Assembly (NCBI RefSeq): GCF_900094565.1 | Contig: NZ_FMAF01000008.1 | Location: 186,001-250,000, forward strand | Reading direction: 5' to 3' | DNA: 64,000 nucleotides | DNA from: Martinezella lusitana | GTDB lineage: Bacteria > Pseudomonadota > Alphaproteobacteria > Rhizobiales > Rhizobiaceae | In this document: positions 1-8,073 of the stretch, one piece after another | How the letters are laid out: the number at the start of each line of letters is the position of its first letter | Numbering within the stretch: position 1 is the stretch's first letter | Notes under the pieces: model-generated | Told to the model about the DNA's origin: nothing | What the model saw: the letters and a program-made list of their open reading frames with translations, nothing else | Databases searched by the model: none | Translations under genes and position numbers: made by a program

Positions 1-403
1 AGGAACGCTCGATTTCCGAGCCGAGACTGAGTTCCAGGAATTCGACGCCATGGGCGTAGTTCATGGCAAGTTCGCCGGCGATGACGGCGGTCGGGTCACG
101 CTGCTCGGTGCGGGCCATGCCGTAGTCCATCTCCGAAAGCAGCACCAGCGGCGCTTCAGTCGTCCGCAGCTTGGCCGCGGCTTCCTCCGGAAAAAGGCAA
201 CGTTCGAGGTTCCAGGCCGCGACGGTGAAGGGGAAGGACAAAGCGCCAGTCTTCGCCGTGGCGCCGCCGATCCGCACCGTGTTCATGCAGGCAAGCGATG
301 CCAGGACAGCAGCGTGAACGGCCGGCGTCTTTTCGAGCGAGATGAAGCTTTTGCGCTCCTCTTGCGAAGGAACGGAGAAAGCGGAAACGGTGCTGCGGAT
401 CAT
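1..403 (-). CDS. Endonuclease/exonuclease/phosphatase family protein, N-terminal part (runs off window)
   Basis: Reading the minus strand from the ATG at 403 gives an open frame of 134 codons that reaches base 1 without a stop, so the C-terminal part lies outside the window. Around residues 65-72 it reads VAAWNLER, the strand with a metal-site Asn typical of the N-terminus of EEP (DNase I-like) nucleases and phosphatases. Further on come APLVLLSEMDYGMART, with the acidic metal ligand E, and NYAHGVEFLEL. EEP enzymes are Mg-dependent phosphodiesterases or phosphatases; the substrate here is unknown. It lies downstream of yraN and rsmI on the same strand, after a 102-bp gap, and may be co-transcribed. 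The frame stays open upstream of 403, so a non-ATG start is possible. Competing frames over this stretch have poor composition. Family assignment is fairly secure; function is not. Confidence 0.72.
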   Translation of the reverse strand, partial: MIRSTVSAFSVPSQEERKSFISLEKTPAVHAAVLASLACMNTVRIGGATAKTGALSFPFTVAAWNLERCLFPEEAAAKLRTTEAPLVLLSEMDYGMARTEQRDPTAVIAGELAMNYAHGVEFLELSLGSEIERS

Positions 404-505
404 GGGGAAGCCTGTCGAAACGAGATGAAGAGCGCCGGCGAAAAGATCGCGAACGCGTTTCGCCCGCCAATAGGCTGATTTTGTGACGTTCCTGTAACGC
501 TGTCC

Positions 506-874
506 TCAAAAGGCATCCGGAAAATGCCGCGGCCAGCGTCCGGGCAGCATGGCGACGATGTCGTAGCGTTGCGACAGACGGGCGAAATCCGGTTGCCGCG
601 CCAGCCAGAGGTCGCTGGCGGCGCGGATGCGCTTTTGCGAAGAGAAGGAAACGGCGTCGATCGCCTCCTGCGCGCCTCGCCTGGACTTGACCTCGACGAA
701 GACGGCGAGATCGCCCTTGCGGGCCACGATGTCTATCTCTCCGAGCTTGGTGCGATGACGGACGGCCAGGATGCGATAACCTTTGAAGAGCAGAAAGGCC
801 GCCGCCAGATATTCGGCCACATGGCCGCGGCGCCAGGCTTTTCGCCGTTTCAGCCTTTCGCCCGGCTCACCCAT
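506..874 (-). CDS. YraN/UPF0102 family putative endonuclease-like protein
   Basis: The 122-aa product matches the usual length of the YraN (UPF0102) family. After a basic N-terminus comes the signature G-x-A-x-E (RRGHVAEYLAA), then LGEIDIVARKG and VFVEVKSR, which together form the D-x(n)-E-x-K core of a PD-(D/E)XK nuclease fold. The fold is known to be endonuclease-like; no substrate is established for the family. The start at 874 overlaps the 3' end of rsmI by 8 bp on the same strand. This rsmI-yraN pairing is widespread in bacteria and suggests one mRNA with coupled translation. Family call is secure; biochemical role is unknown. Confidence 0.9.
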   Translation of the reverse strand: MGEPGERLKRRKAWRRGHVAEYLAAAFLLFKGYRILAVRHRTKLGEIDIVARKGDLAVFVEVKSRRGAQEAIDAVSFSSQKRIRAASDLWLARQPDFARLSQRYDIVAMLPGRWPRHFPDAF

Positions 875-1775
875 GCGGCCCCTTCATGTCGAGAAGCCGT
901 TGATAAAGCTCCTTGCGCGGCAGGCCGGTCAGCCGGGCGGCTTCCGCTGCGGCCTTCGCCGTCGGCATTGTTCCCGCGAGGTCGGCAAGGATGGCATCGA
1001 CATCAGCCTCGGCCGTCACGCTCTCCGCCGGCGGGCCGACGAGCCAGACGATTTCGCCCTTGACGTTGTCGACCTTGTCGTAAAAGGCGGCGAGGTCGGC
1101 GAGCGACCCGCGGCGGAATTCCTCGAAGGTCTTGGTGAGCTCCCGGCAGACGGCGGCTGGGCGTTCGGCCCCGAGCACATCGGCGGCGGCGGCAAGCGTG
1201 GCGGCGATACGATGCGGCGATTCAAAGAAGATGAGGGTCGCGGGGATGCCCGCAAGCTCCGCCAGCCGGTCCCTCTTGCCCTTGTCTTTCGCTGGCAGAA
1301 AGCCGGCAAAAAAGAAGGCATCGTTGGGCAGGCCGGAGCCGACGAGAGCCGCCAGCGGCGCCGAGGCGCCCGGAATCGGAACGACCTTGTATCCCGCCTC
1401 GATGGCTTGCCGGGCCAGCCTATAGCCGGGATCGGAGACGAGCGGTGTGCCGGCGTCGGAGACCAGCGCCACTGAACGGCCGGCCTCCAGCGCCTGCAGC
1501 AGACGCGGCCCTGCTTCATCGGCATTGTGCTCATGATAGGCATAAGGCCTGTTCTGGATGCCGTAGCGATCGAGCAGGACGCGGGTGACGCGGGTATCCT
1601 CGCAGGCCAGAACATCGGCGCCCGCCAGCGTCTCCAGCGCCCTCAACGTGATATCGCCGAGATTGCCGATCGGCGTGGCGACAAGGTAGAGCGCCGGTTC
1701 GAGAGGACGGGCTGGAACCGTGGTATTATGCAGGCGGAAACTGCGCGCCCCGCCGCTTGAATGGTCTTCGTTCAT
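867..1775 (-). CDS. rsmI: 16S rRNA 2'-O-ribose methyltransferase RsmI (C1402)
   Basis: The 302-aa protein opens, after about 25 residues, with LYLVATPIGNLGDITLRAL, the hallmark of RsmI. ACEDTRVTRVLLDRYGI, SDAGTPLVSDPGYRL and PIPGASAPLAALVGSGL follow; these are the SAM- and substrate-binding motifs of the tetrapyrrole-methylase-like fold. FFESPHRI and ELTKTFEE complete the family pattern. RsmI methylates the ribose of C1402 in 16S rRNA at the decoding centre, in the cytoplasm. It is the first gene of a minus-strand run with yraN, which it overlaps. It is divergent from dnaN across about 250 bp in which I see no clear promoter elements. Length fits the family. Confidence 0.95.
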   Translation of the reverse strand: MNEDHSSGGARSFRLHNTTVPARPLEPALYLVATPIGNLGDITLRALETLAGADVLACEDTRVTRVLLDRYGIQNRPYAYHEHNADEAGPRLLQALEAGRSVALVSDAGTPLVSDPGYRLARQAIEAGYKVVPIPGASAPLAALVGSGLPNDAFFFAGFLPAKDKGKRDRLAELAGIPATLIFFESPHRIAATLAAAADVLGAERPAAVCRELTKTFEEFRRGSLADLAAFYDKVDNVKGEIVWLVGPPAESVTAEADVDAILADLAGTMPTAKAAAEAARLTGLPRKELYQRLLDMKGPHG

Positions 1776-2026
1776 GCCTGTCCTGAATTCGCCTCGGATT
1801 CATCGCCTTTATGGGCGAGGCTCGGCCCGACGGCAAGAGCGGTGCAAATCCTGTGAGCATTGTCGGCCAAATGTTCAATTGGCACGCGACAAACGCCCCA
1901 TGCCTCTTGCATTCGCATGCTGAAGTCTGCCATTTTGCCCGTCCAATCTTTCGGGCCTCGTCCGAAAACATGTCATTCGGGCGCTTCGGGCCGCCCGGAA
2001 AGTCACGGTCGAAAGCGGTAGCATCC

Positions 2027-3145
2027 ATGCGTATTACAATTGAGCGGTCGAACCTCCTGAAGTCGCTGAACCACGTGCATCGCGTGGTCGAGCGTCGCAA
2101 TACGATCCCGATCCTGTCCAACGTGCTGCTGAAGGCCGAGGGCGCAAGCCTCGACATGAAGGCGACGGACCTCGATCTCGAAATCACCGAGGCGACGCCC
2201 GCCAATGTCGAGCAGGCCGGTGCCACCACCGTGCCGGCGCACCTGCTCTACGATATCGTGCGCAAGCTGTCCGATGGATCGGAAGTGCTTCTCGCCACCA
2301 ACCCCGACGGCAGCTCCATGACGGTTGCCTCCGGCCGGTCGAAATTCTCGCTGCAATGCCTGCCGGAATCCGATTTTCCGGATCTCACCGCCGGCAGCTT
2401 CAGCCATTCCTTCAAGCTGAAGGCGGCGGATCTGAAGATGCTGATCGACCGGACGCAGTTCGCGATCTCCACCGAAGAGACCCGCTATTACCTGAACGGC
2501 ATCTTTTTCCACACGATCGAAAGCGATGGCGACCTGAAGCTGAGGGCCGTCGCCACCGATGGCCATCGCCTTGCCCGCGCCGATGTCACCGCCCCTTCGG
2601 GCTCCGAAGGCATGCCTGGCATCATCATCCCGCGCAAGACGGTCGGCGAGTTGCAGAAGCTGGTGGACACGCCGGATGCGATCGTGACCGTCGAGGTCTC
2701 CGACGCCAAGATCCGCCTCACGATCGGGTCCATCGTCATGACATCGAAGCTGATCGACGGCACCTTCCCCGATTACCAGCGGGTCATACCGACCAACAAC
2801 GACAAGGAAATGCGGGTCGATTGCCAGTCCTTCGCCCAGGCCGTCGATCGTGTGTCGACCATTTCTTCGGAGCGCGGCCGCGCGGTGAAGCTGGCGCTGT
2901 CCGACGGTCAGCTGCTGCTGACGGTCAACAATCCGGATTCGGGAAGTGCGACGGAAGAAGTGGCTGTCGGCTACGAGATGGATCCGATGGAAATCGGCTT
3001 CAACGCCAAATATCTGCTCGATATCACGGCGCAGCTCTCGGGCGAATCGGCGGTATTCCTGCTTGCCGACGCCGGCTCGCCGACCCTCATTCGCGATACG
3101 GCCGGCGACGACGCGCTGTATGTTCTGATGCCGATGCGCGTCTGA
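2027..3145 (+). CDS. dnaN: DNA polymerase III subunit beta (sliding clamp)
   Basis: The 372-aa product has the three repeated clamp domains, about 125 residues each. The N-terminus MRITIERSNLLKSLNHV is followed by RRNTIPILSNVLL, then TDLDLEI, and later DGHRLARADV and the C-terminal VLMPMRV. The clamp encircles DNA and tethers DNA polymerase III and other partners. The frame is open for another 72 codons upstream, but the ATG at 2027 is where clamp homology begins, and it gives the usual length. dnaN is not next to dnaA or recF here, which is normal in Rhizobiales. A strong intrinsic terminator follows, so it is probably monocistronic. The 250 bp between it and rsmI, on the opposite strand, hold no feature I can support. 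Confidence 0.97.
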   Translation: MRITIERSNLLKSLNHVHRVVERRNTIPILSNVLLKAEGASLDMKATDLDLEITEATPANVEQAGATTVPAHLLYDIVRKLSDGSEVLLATNPDGSSMTVASGRSKFSLQCLPESDFPDLTAGSFSHSFKLKAADLKMLIDRTQFAISTEETRYYLNGIFFHTIESDGDLKLRAVATDGHRLARADVTAPSGSEGMPGIIIPRKTVGELQKLVDTPDAIVTVEVSDAKIRLTIGSIVMTSKLIDGTFPDYQRVIPTNNDKEMRVDCQSFAQAVDRVSTISSERGRAVKLALSDGQLLLTVNNPDSGSATEEVAVGYEMDPMEIGFNAKYLLDITAQLSGESAVFLLADAGSPTLIRDTAGDDALYVLMPMRV

Positions 3146-3152
3146 CGAAACC

Positions 3153-3203
3153 AAAGCGCCCTTTCATGCGTTTCTCAGACGCAAAGGGTGCTTTTATTTT
3201 TTC
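3153..3203 (+). terminator. Intrinsic terminator after dnaN
   Basis: Left arm AAAGCGCCCTTTCATGCGT (3153-3171) pairs with ACGCAAAGGGTGCTTTT (3179-3195) around a 7-nt loop, with one mismatch and a few unpaired bases. A run of ATTTTTT follows. It begins 8 bp after the dnaN stop and separates dnaN from the pmtA group. Confidence 0.8.
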
Positions 3204-3246
3204 CTTTGTGGATTGCGACATTTTCTCTTGTTATTGCGTCATCGCA

Positions 3247-3274
3247 TTGCAAGATTCGCGATAAGCGGTATGTA
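3247..3274 (+). promoter_or_regulatory. Candidate promoter for pmtA
   Basis: TTGCAA (3247-3252) and TATGTA (3269-3274) are separated by 16 bp and lie about 30 bp upstream of the pmtA start. Each matches the sigma-70 consensus in four of six positions. Position after the dnaN terminator and before a gene is supportive, but the match is modest. Confidence 0.35.
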
Positions 3275-3306
3275 AGTCGCGACCATAACATCTGGTGGGG
3301 GAGAGC

Positions 3307-3900
3307 ATGGCGTTGCGTCTCAAGGAACGGCTGGGCAAGAAATTCGACGAGGAGATCCGTTTCTTCAAGGGCATGATGCAGGGGCCGAAGACAGTCGGTT
3401 CGATCGCCCCGACGTCCTCGATCACCGCCCGTAAGATGGCGAGCATCATCAACACGCAATCCGGGCTGCCGGTGCTGGAATTAGGCCCGGGTACGGGAGC
3501 CATCACCAAGGCAATCCTGGCGCGCGACGTTGAGCCCCAGAACCTCGTCGCCATCGAATATTCCACCGACTTCTACAATCACCTCGTCAAGCTCTATCCC
3601 GGCGTCCATTTCATCAATGGCGATGCCTTCGATCTCGACAAGACGCTCGGCGTCCTGCGCGGCCAGACGTTCGATTCCGTCGTGTCAGGCATTCCGCTCC
3701 TTAATTTCCCGATGCAGGCGCGTGTCGCGCTGCTGGAGAGCCTGCTGGACCGCATGCCGCCTGGCCGTCCCGTCGTGCAGATCTCCTATGGGCCGGTCTC
3801 GCCGATCATCGCCAGGCCGGATCGCTATCACATCCGCCACTTCGACTTCATCGTCCGCAATATTCCGCCGGCCCAGCTCTGGATCTACAGCCGCGGTTGA
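3307..3900 (+). CDS. pmtA: Phosphatidylethanolamine N-methyltransferase, PmtA type
   Basis: The 197-aa protein contains the SAM-binding motif VLELGPGTGAITKAIL at about residues 56-71, then VAIEYSTDF, HFINGDAFDL and SVVSGIPLLNFP. This is the pattern I recall for rhizobial/Agrobacterium PmtA, including the N-terminal GSIAPTSS segment. The enzyme makes phosphatidylcholine by three SAM-dependent methylations of phosphatidylethanolamine at the inner face of the cytoplasmic membrane. The ATG at 3307 follows a GGGGGAG ribosome-binding site; a GTG at 3295 is less likely. It leads a close-packed group with the next gene 9 bp away. Subtype is inferred from overall resemblance; the methyltransferase fold is certain. 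Confidence 0.88.
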   Translation: MALRLKERLGKKFDEEIRFFKGMMQGPKTVGSIAPTSSITARKMASIINTQSGLPVLELGPGTGAITKAILARDVEPQNLVAIEYSTDFYNHLVKLYPGVHFINGDAFDLDKTLGVLRGQTFDSVVSGIPLLNFPMQARVALLESLLDRMPPGRPVVQISYGPVSPIIARPDRYHIRHFDFIVRNIPPAQLWIYSRG

Positions 3901-3909
3901 GGCAATCCC

Positions 3910-4497
3910 ATGTACGCCCTCTATGTCACGCACCCCCAGGTGCGCATCGACCCGGACATTCCCGTGCCGCAATGGGGACTTTCCGAGATCGGCGCGGCAA
4001 GAGCACGCTTGGCGGCGACACACCCCTGGGCGCACAGGCTCGGCCTGATCGTCTCCAGCGGCGAACGCAAGGCGATAGAAACAGCCGAAATTCTCGCGGC
4101 CACAAGCGGTGCATCGGTCGAAATCATCGAGGCCATGCATGAAAACGACCGCAGCGCCACGGGCTTCCTGACCCCGCCGGAATTCGAGAAGGCGGCGGAC
4201 TGGTTCTTTGCCCATCCGCACGAGAGCTTCAAAGGCTGGGAGCGCGCCATCGATGCGCAGGCGAGGATCGTCTCCAATGTCGATGCCGTACTTTCGCGGC
4301 ATGATCCGCAGGTGCCGATGGCCTTCGTCGGGCATGGCGGCGTCGGCACGCTGCTGAGATGCCATCTGGAAGGAAAGCCGATCGCGCGGCAGGCCGATCA
4401 GCCTCCCGGCGGCGGCAATCTTTTCTGTTTCGATCTTGCGAAGCGTGTCGTCTCATGCGACTGGACACCCATGGAAGATTGGATGGGATGGGCTTGA
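3910..4497 (+). CDS. Histidine phosphatase (phosphoglycerate mutase-like) family protein with altered RHG motif
   Basis: The 195-aa product has the branch-1 histidine phosphatase layout. An N-terminal catalytic His sits in LYVTHPQV, SSGERKAIETAEIL supplies the second conserved Arg, and GHGGVGTLL supplies the second His. The first motif is normally R-H-G; here it reads T-H-P, so the phosphate-binding Arg and the Gly are missing. The fold and the catalytic His (residue 8) remain. Known members dephosphorylate sugar phosphates, nucleotides or phosphoproteins; no substrate can be assigned. It sits 9 bp after pmtA and its stop is one base before the pyrF start, so it is probably co-transcribed with both. 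Activity may be reduced or altered. Confidence 0.78.
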   Translation: MYALYVTHPQVRIDPDIPVPQWGLSEIGAARARLAATHPWAHRLGLIVSSGERKAIETAEILAATSGASVEIIEAMHENDRSATGFLTPPEFEKAADWFFAHPHESFKGWERAIDAQARIVSNVDAVLSRHDPQVPMAFVGHGGVGTLLRCHLEGKPIARQADQPPGGGNLFCFDLAKRVVSCDWTPMEDWMGWA

Positions 4498-4498
4498 G

Positions 4499-5191
4499 AT
4501 GACCGCACGCGACCGCTTGATCGTTGGACTGGATGTCCCAAACCTTCCGGAGGCCGAAAAAGTGGTCGGCGCCCTCGGCGACGATATCCTCCACTACAAG
4601 ATCGGCTATCAGCTCGCCTTTGCCGGCGGCCTGGAATTCGCGCGCGATCTCGCCGCCGACGGCAAGAGGATCTTCCTAGATATGAAGCTGCTCGACATCG
4701 ACAACACGGTGGCCTCCGGCGTCGAGAACATCGTCAAGATGGGCATGTCGATGCTGACGCTGCATGCCTATCCAAAGGCAATGAAAGCGGCCGTCGCCGC
4801 AGCCAAGGGATCGGATCTTTGCCTGCTCGGCGTCACCGTGCTGACGTCGATGGACGAAGAGGATCTGATTGCCGCCGGCTATGAATATGATCCGCATACG
4901 CTGGTGCTGCGCCGCGCCGAGCAGGCGCGTCTCGCCGGCATGGGCGGCATCGTCTGTTCGGCCGAGGAGGCAGCCGCCGTGCGCAAGATCATCGGCCCGG
5001 ACATGGCGCTGGTAACTCCCGGCATCCGGCCTGATGGTAGCGACAAGGGCGACCAGAAGCGTGTGATGACGCCGGCCGCCGCCATCAAGGCCGGCTCGAG
5101 CCATCTCGTCGTCGCCCGGCCCATCGTCAAGGCAGCCGATCCCAAGGAGGCGGCCCGGGCCATCCTCGCCGAGATCGACGCCGCACTCTAG
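4499..5191 (+). CDS. pyrF: Orotidine 5'-phosphate decarboxylase
   Basis: The 230-aa protein begins RLIVGLDVPNLPEAEKVV and carries the catalytic block FLDMKLLDIDNTV (D61, K63, D66). LGVTVLTSMD, LVTPGIRP and VVARPIVKA follow, forming the phosphate-binding end of the TIM barrel. It decarboxylates OMP to UMP, the last step of de novo UMP synthesis. The ATG at 4499 starts one base after the stop of the upstream histidine phosphatase gene, which suggests translational coupling; the frame is open 21 codons further upstream without homology. A DUF1330 gene follows after 27 bp. Confidence 0.96.
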   Translation: MTARDRLIVGLDVPNLPEAEKVVGALGDDILHYKIGYQLAFAGGLEFARDLAADGKRIFLDMKLLDIDNTVASGVENIVKMGMSMLTLHAYPKAMKAAVAAAKGSDLCLLGVTVLTSMDEEDLIAAGYEYDPHTLVLRRAEQARLAGMGGIVCSAEEAAAVRKIIGPDMALVTPGIRPDGSDKGDQKRVMTPAAAIKAGSSHLVVARPIVKAADPKEAARAILAEIDAAL

Positions 5192-5218
5192 ATCATTACG
5201 GGAAACAGGGAGGCAAAT

Positions 5219-5506
5219 ATGGCAAAGGGATACTGGATTGCACGCGTCGATGTTCGCGACCTCGAGCGCTACAAGGACTACGTCGCCGGCGCCAAGCCGG
5301 CTTTCGAGAAATACGGCGCGAATTTCCTTGCCCGTGGTGGTGCATTCACCCCGCTTGAGGGGCAGGCCCGCGGCCGCAACGTCGTCATCGAATTTCCGTC
5401 GCTGCAACATGCCGTCGATTGCTACAACTCGCCGGAATACCAGGCGGCCGCCAAAATCCGCCATGAAGTAGCGGATGCGGAAATGGTCGTCGTCGAAGGG
5501 ATTTGA
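5219..5506 (+). CDS. DUF1330 domain-containing protein
   Basis: A 95-aa single-domain protein. YWIARVDVRDLERYKDYVAG, FLARGG, NVVIEFPSLQHAV and CYNSPEYQAA are the family's conserved stretches, in a dimeric alpha/beta ferredoxin-like (EthD-like) fold. DUF1330 proteins have no settled function. It starts 27 bp after pyrF behind an AGGGAGG ribosome-binding site, and this pyrF-DUF1330 order is one I recall from rhizobia. It is probably the last gene of the pmtA-pyrF group. Cytoplasmic; no signal peptide. Confidence 0.88.
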   Translation: MAKGYWIARVDVRDLERYKDYVAGAKPAFEKYGANFLARGGAFTPLEGQARGRNVVIEFPSLQHAVDCYNSPEYQAAAKIRHEVADAEMVVVEGI

Positions 5507-5617
5507 TCCCTTCGAAATGTGACGCTGCGATGCAGCGCGATAGCACTTCACCTCGGCGCTCCGATCGGTTAAGACGAAATCAGATCAGCCCAATCAAAGC
5601 CTTTCGAGGAGCCTGCC

Positions 5618-6598
5618 ATGACCCTGTCCGACCTCCCGCCGCTCGTTACCGTGTTCGGAGGATCAGGCTTCATCGGGCGGCATGTGGTGCGCACGCTTGC
5701 CAAGCGTGGCTATCGCATCCGCGTCGCCGTACGCCGTCCCGACCTTGCCGGTTTCCTGGTGCCGGCCGGTAATCTCGGCCAGATTTCGATCGTCCAGGCC
5801 AATGTGCGCTATCGCAATTCCATCGACCGCGCCGTCGAAGGCGCGCAGCATGTCGTCAACTGCGTCGGTATCCTGGCCGAAAGCGGCCGCAACACCTTCG
5901 ACGCCGTGCAGGAATTCGGCGCCAAGGCCATCACTGAGGCCGCGCGCGGCGTCGGCGCTTCGCTGACGCATATTTCCGCGCTCGGCGCCAATGCCAATTC
6001 CGCTTCGGCCTATGCCCGCACCAAGGCCCGCGCCGAGGCAGCCATCCTGTCGATAAAGCCGGATGCAGTGATCATGCGGCCTTCGATCGTCTTCGGACCT
6101 GAAGATGGCTTCTTCAACAAGTTCGCCGATATGTCGCGCACGGCACCCTTCCTGCCGCTGATCGGCGGCGGCGAGACCAAATTCCAGCCTGTTTACGTCG
6201 AAGATGTCGCCGAGGCCGTTGCGCGCAGCGTCGACGGCAAGCTGAAGGCCGGCACGACCTACGAACTGGGCGGCCCGGAAGTGCTTACCTTCCGCGAATG
6301 TCTCGAGACCACGCTGTCCGTCATCAACCGGAAGAAGACGCTCGTCTCGATCCCGTTCGCCGTCGCCTCGCTGATCGGCTCGATCGCGTCGCTGGTGCCG
6401 CTCATCACGCCGCCGATCACGCCAGACCAGGTCACGCTGCTGAAGAGCGACAATGTCGTTTCCAAGCAGGCCGAGGCGGAAGGACGGACGCTGAAGGACA
6501 TCGGCCTGCTGCCGACGCTGCTCATCTCCGTGCTGCCGTCCTATCTGGTCCGCTATCGTCCGCAGGGTCAGTTCACCGGCTCGGGCAAAGCAGCCTAA
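5618..6598 (+). CDS. Complex I NDUFA9 subunit family NAD(P)H-binding protein (atypical SDR)
   Basis: The 326-aa protein starts VTVFGGSGFIGRHVVRTLA, a Rossmann GxxGxxG site. It continues with HVVNCVGIL, HISALGAN, AYARTKARAEAAI (Y-x3-K) and IMRPSIVFGPEDGFFN, the extended/atypical SDR pattern of the NDUFA9-like subgroup. A hydrophobic stretch near residues 245-270 may bring it to the membrane. Mitochondrial NDUFA9 is an accessory subunit of respiratory complex I; bacterial homologues are often placed near quinone or respiratory genes, but nothing here shows that role. AGGAG lies just upstream. A terminator follows, so the transcript ends here. Confidence 0.88.
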   Translation: MTLSDLPPLVTVFGGSGFIGRHVVRTLAKRGYRIRVAVRRPDLAGFLVPAGNLGQISIVQANVRYRNSIDRAVEGAQHVVNCVGILAESGRNTFDAVQEFGAKAITEAARGVGASLTHISALGANANSASAYARTKARAEAAILSIKPDAVIMRPSIVFGPEDGFFNKFADMSRTAPFLPLIGGGETKFQPVYVEDVAEAVARSVDGKLKAGTTYELGGPEVLTFRECLETTLSVINRKKTLVSIPFAVASLIGSIASLVPLITPPITPDQVTLLKSDNVVSKQAEAEGRTLKDIGLLPTLLISVLPSYLVRYRPQGQFTGSGKAA

Positions 6599-6624
6599 CG
6601 ATTCGGCCATTCCACGAAATTCAC

Positions 6625-6656
6625 GCGCCGCCCGGCTTTGCCGAGCGGCGTTTTTT
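6625..6656 (+). terminator. Intrinsic terminator after the NDUFA9-like gene
   Basis: CGCCGCCCGGC (from 6626) pairs with GCCGAGCGGCG (ending 6650) around TTT, with one bulged position, and TTTTTT follows directly. Confidence 0.85.
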
Positions 6657-6886
6657 ATTGCTCCTTAACGGCAGAAACCTGCTCCAGCAGGCTGGCAGAG
6701 CACCGTCATTCACAGCTCAGCGTTGCTCAAAAGACGCAGTGTGGAAATAGTAGCATTAACGTCAAATTTAATATGAACATTTATTGCTATTGCTCATTCC
6801 ACTGACTAACACAACCGCGCGTCTCAGGCTTGGACAGTGAGCTGGTCTGAGGGGCGCTTCACACTTCTGCGGAAAGGCATTCTTCG

Positions 6887-7051
6887 ATGGGTAAGTCTAT
6901 CGCGCTTTTGTTTGCGTGCGCGGCATTGGTGATTCTCGCCGGATCCTTCATGGCCCGCGGCAGCATCGCCTCAGTGAAGGGCGAATGTGCGCCGGCCTAT
7001 GGCGTCGACCCCTGCACGACAGGCTCCATCGGCGCTTCCTCGTCGAACTGA
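6887..7051 (+). CDS. Small single-pass membrane or secreted protein (54 aa), unrecognised
   Basis: The ATG at 6887 follows a GGAAAGG sequence at 6871-6877. The product begins MGKSIALLFACAALVILAG, one hydrophobic segment over residues 4-21, followed by a short polar tail with two cysteines (C34, C44; GECAPAYGVDPC) and ending in a Ser-rich stretch. It reads as a signal-anchored or cleaved peptide of the inner membrane or periplasm; the Cys pair could form a disulfide. It is preceded by a 290-bp AT-richer gap and followed by the uppP terminator. I recall similar short conserved proteins in Rhizobium but no function. Its frame, ribosome-binding site and clean signal-like N-terminus support a real gene. 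Confidence 0.6.
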   Translation: MGKSIALLFACAALVILAGSFMARGSIASVKGECAPAYGVDPCTTGSIGASSSN

Positions 7052-7060
7052 TCGAGCATG

Positions 7061-7083
7061 AAAAAGGCCGGTTCTCACCGGCC
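7061..7083 (-). terminator. Intrinsic terminator of uppP
   Basis: On the minus strand GGCCGGTGAGAACCGGCC forms a 7-bp G/C stem followed by TTTTT. It lies about 40 bp beyond the uppP stop and just past the 3' end of the small plus-strand gene. Confidence 0.8.
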
Positions 7084-7122
7084 CCCATCTTTCTCCAGGA
7101 TTGCGACGTCAGTCCGTCCGTA

Positions 7123-7923
7123 TTAGCCGATCGTGTAAAGTCCGATCAGGCCGAGGGTGCCGACGGCAATGCGCCACCATGCAAAGGGGGCGTAGCCGCG
7201 GCGTGAGACGAAGTCGAGCAACGCCCGCACGACGAGCAGCGCCGATATGAAGGCGGTGACGAAACCGATGACGATCAGCAGACCCTGGTCCGTGCTGAGA
7301 TCATGTCGGCTCTTCCAAAGATCCAGCGCAAAGGCGCCCGCCATGGTGGGCATGGCGAGGAAGAAGGAAAATTCTGCGGCCGATCGCTTGTCGGCTCCGA
7401 GCAACAAGGCGCCGACGATGGTGGAGCCCGAACGCGACGTTCCCGGAATCATTGCCAGGCACTGGAAGAAGCCGATCTTGATCGCCATCGGCCAGGAGAA
7501 CTCATAGGCGCTGGTATATTTGGGCTTGAACTGGATCTTGTCGATGACGAGCAGCACAATGCCGCCGAGGATCAGCGAGATACAGATAAGCTGCGGTGAA
7601 TCAAACAGAACGGTCTTGATGAAGTCATGCGCGAGCGCGCCGATGACGGCAGCCGGCAGGAAGCCGAACAGAACAGCCAGCACGAAATGGCGGGCCTTGA
7701 CGCTCACAGGCAGCGCCTTGGCGATTTGAACGAGGCGATTGAAATAGACAAGCAGGATGGCGAGAATCGCACCGAGCTGGATCAGAACGTCGAATGTGGC
7801 GGCTTCCTTGAAGCCGAGGAAGTGTCCGAGCAATATCAGGTGGCCGGTGGAGGAGACGGGAATGAACTCCGTAAGCCCCTCCACAAGACCCAAAACCAGC
7901 GCGATAATAATTTGTTCAGCCAT
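7123..7923 (-). CDS. uppP: Undecaprenyl-diphosphatase (BacA/UppP)
   Basis: The 266-aa polytopic membrane protein has both family signatures. GLVEGLTEFIPVSSTGHLIL at residues 12-31 contains the catalytic E and the SSTGH block. IPGTSRSGSTI, in the middle, contains the second conserved Arg/Ser cluster. About eight hydrophobic segments are seen. It removes a phosphate from undecaprenyl pyrophosphate to recycle the lipid carrier for peptidoglycan and other envelope polymers, and its overexpression gives bacitracin resistance. It is transcribed alone, with its own terminator, divergently from the GST gene. Confidence 0.95.
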   Translation of the reverse strand: MAEQIIIALVLGLVEGLTEFIPVSSTGHLILLGHFLGFKEAATFDVLIQLGAILAILLVYFNRLVQIAKALPVSVKARHFVLAVLFGFLPAAVIGALAHDFIKTVLFDSPQLICISLILGGIVLLVIDKIQFKPKYTSAYEFSWPMAIKIGFFQCLAMIPGTSRSGSTIVGALLLGADKRSAAEFSFFLAMPTMAGAFALDLWKSRHDLSTDQGLLIVIGFVTAFISALLVVRALLDFVSRRGYAPFAWWRIAVGTLGLIGLYTIG

Positions 7924-8073
7924 ATCGTGTCCTTTGTCAAACGGCAGGGCGGCCCGATTCGCTTGTGCAAACTAGGCCAAGCTCCTATAGCTTCAACCCA
8001 TGACAAATGACTAGGGCCGCAGGATCGCGACCCGAAAAACTCCGTAGCACCAATTGGAAACACCCGAGTATCA

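Noticed and set aside
156..509. Minus-strand open frame of 117 codons and a plus-strand frame at 50-478
   Set aside because: Arg- and His-rich shadow frames; a third frame from 403 gives clear EEP-family sequence.
2003..3154. 383-codon minus-strand frame opposite dnaN
   Set aside because: Antisense shadow of dnaN with His/Arg/Asp-rich composition and no domain.
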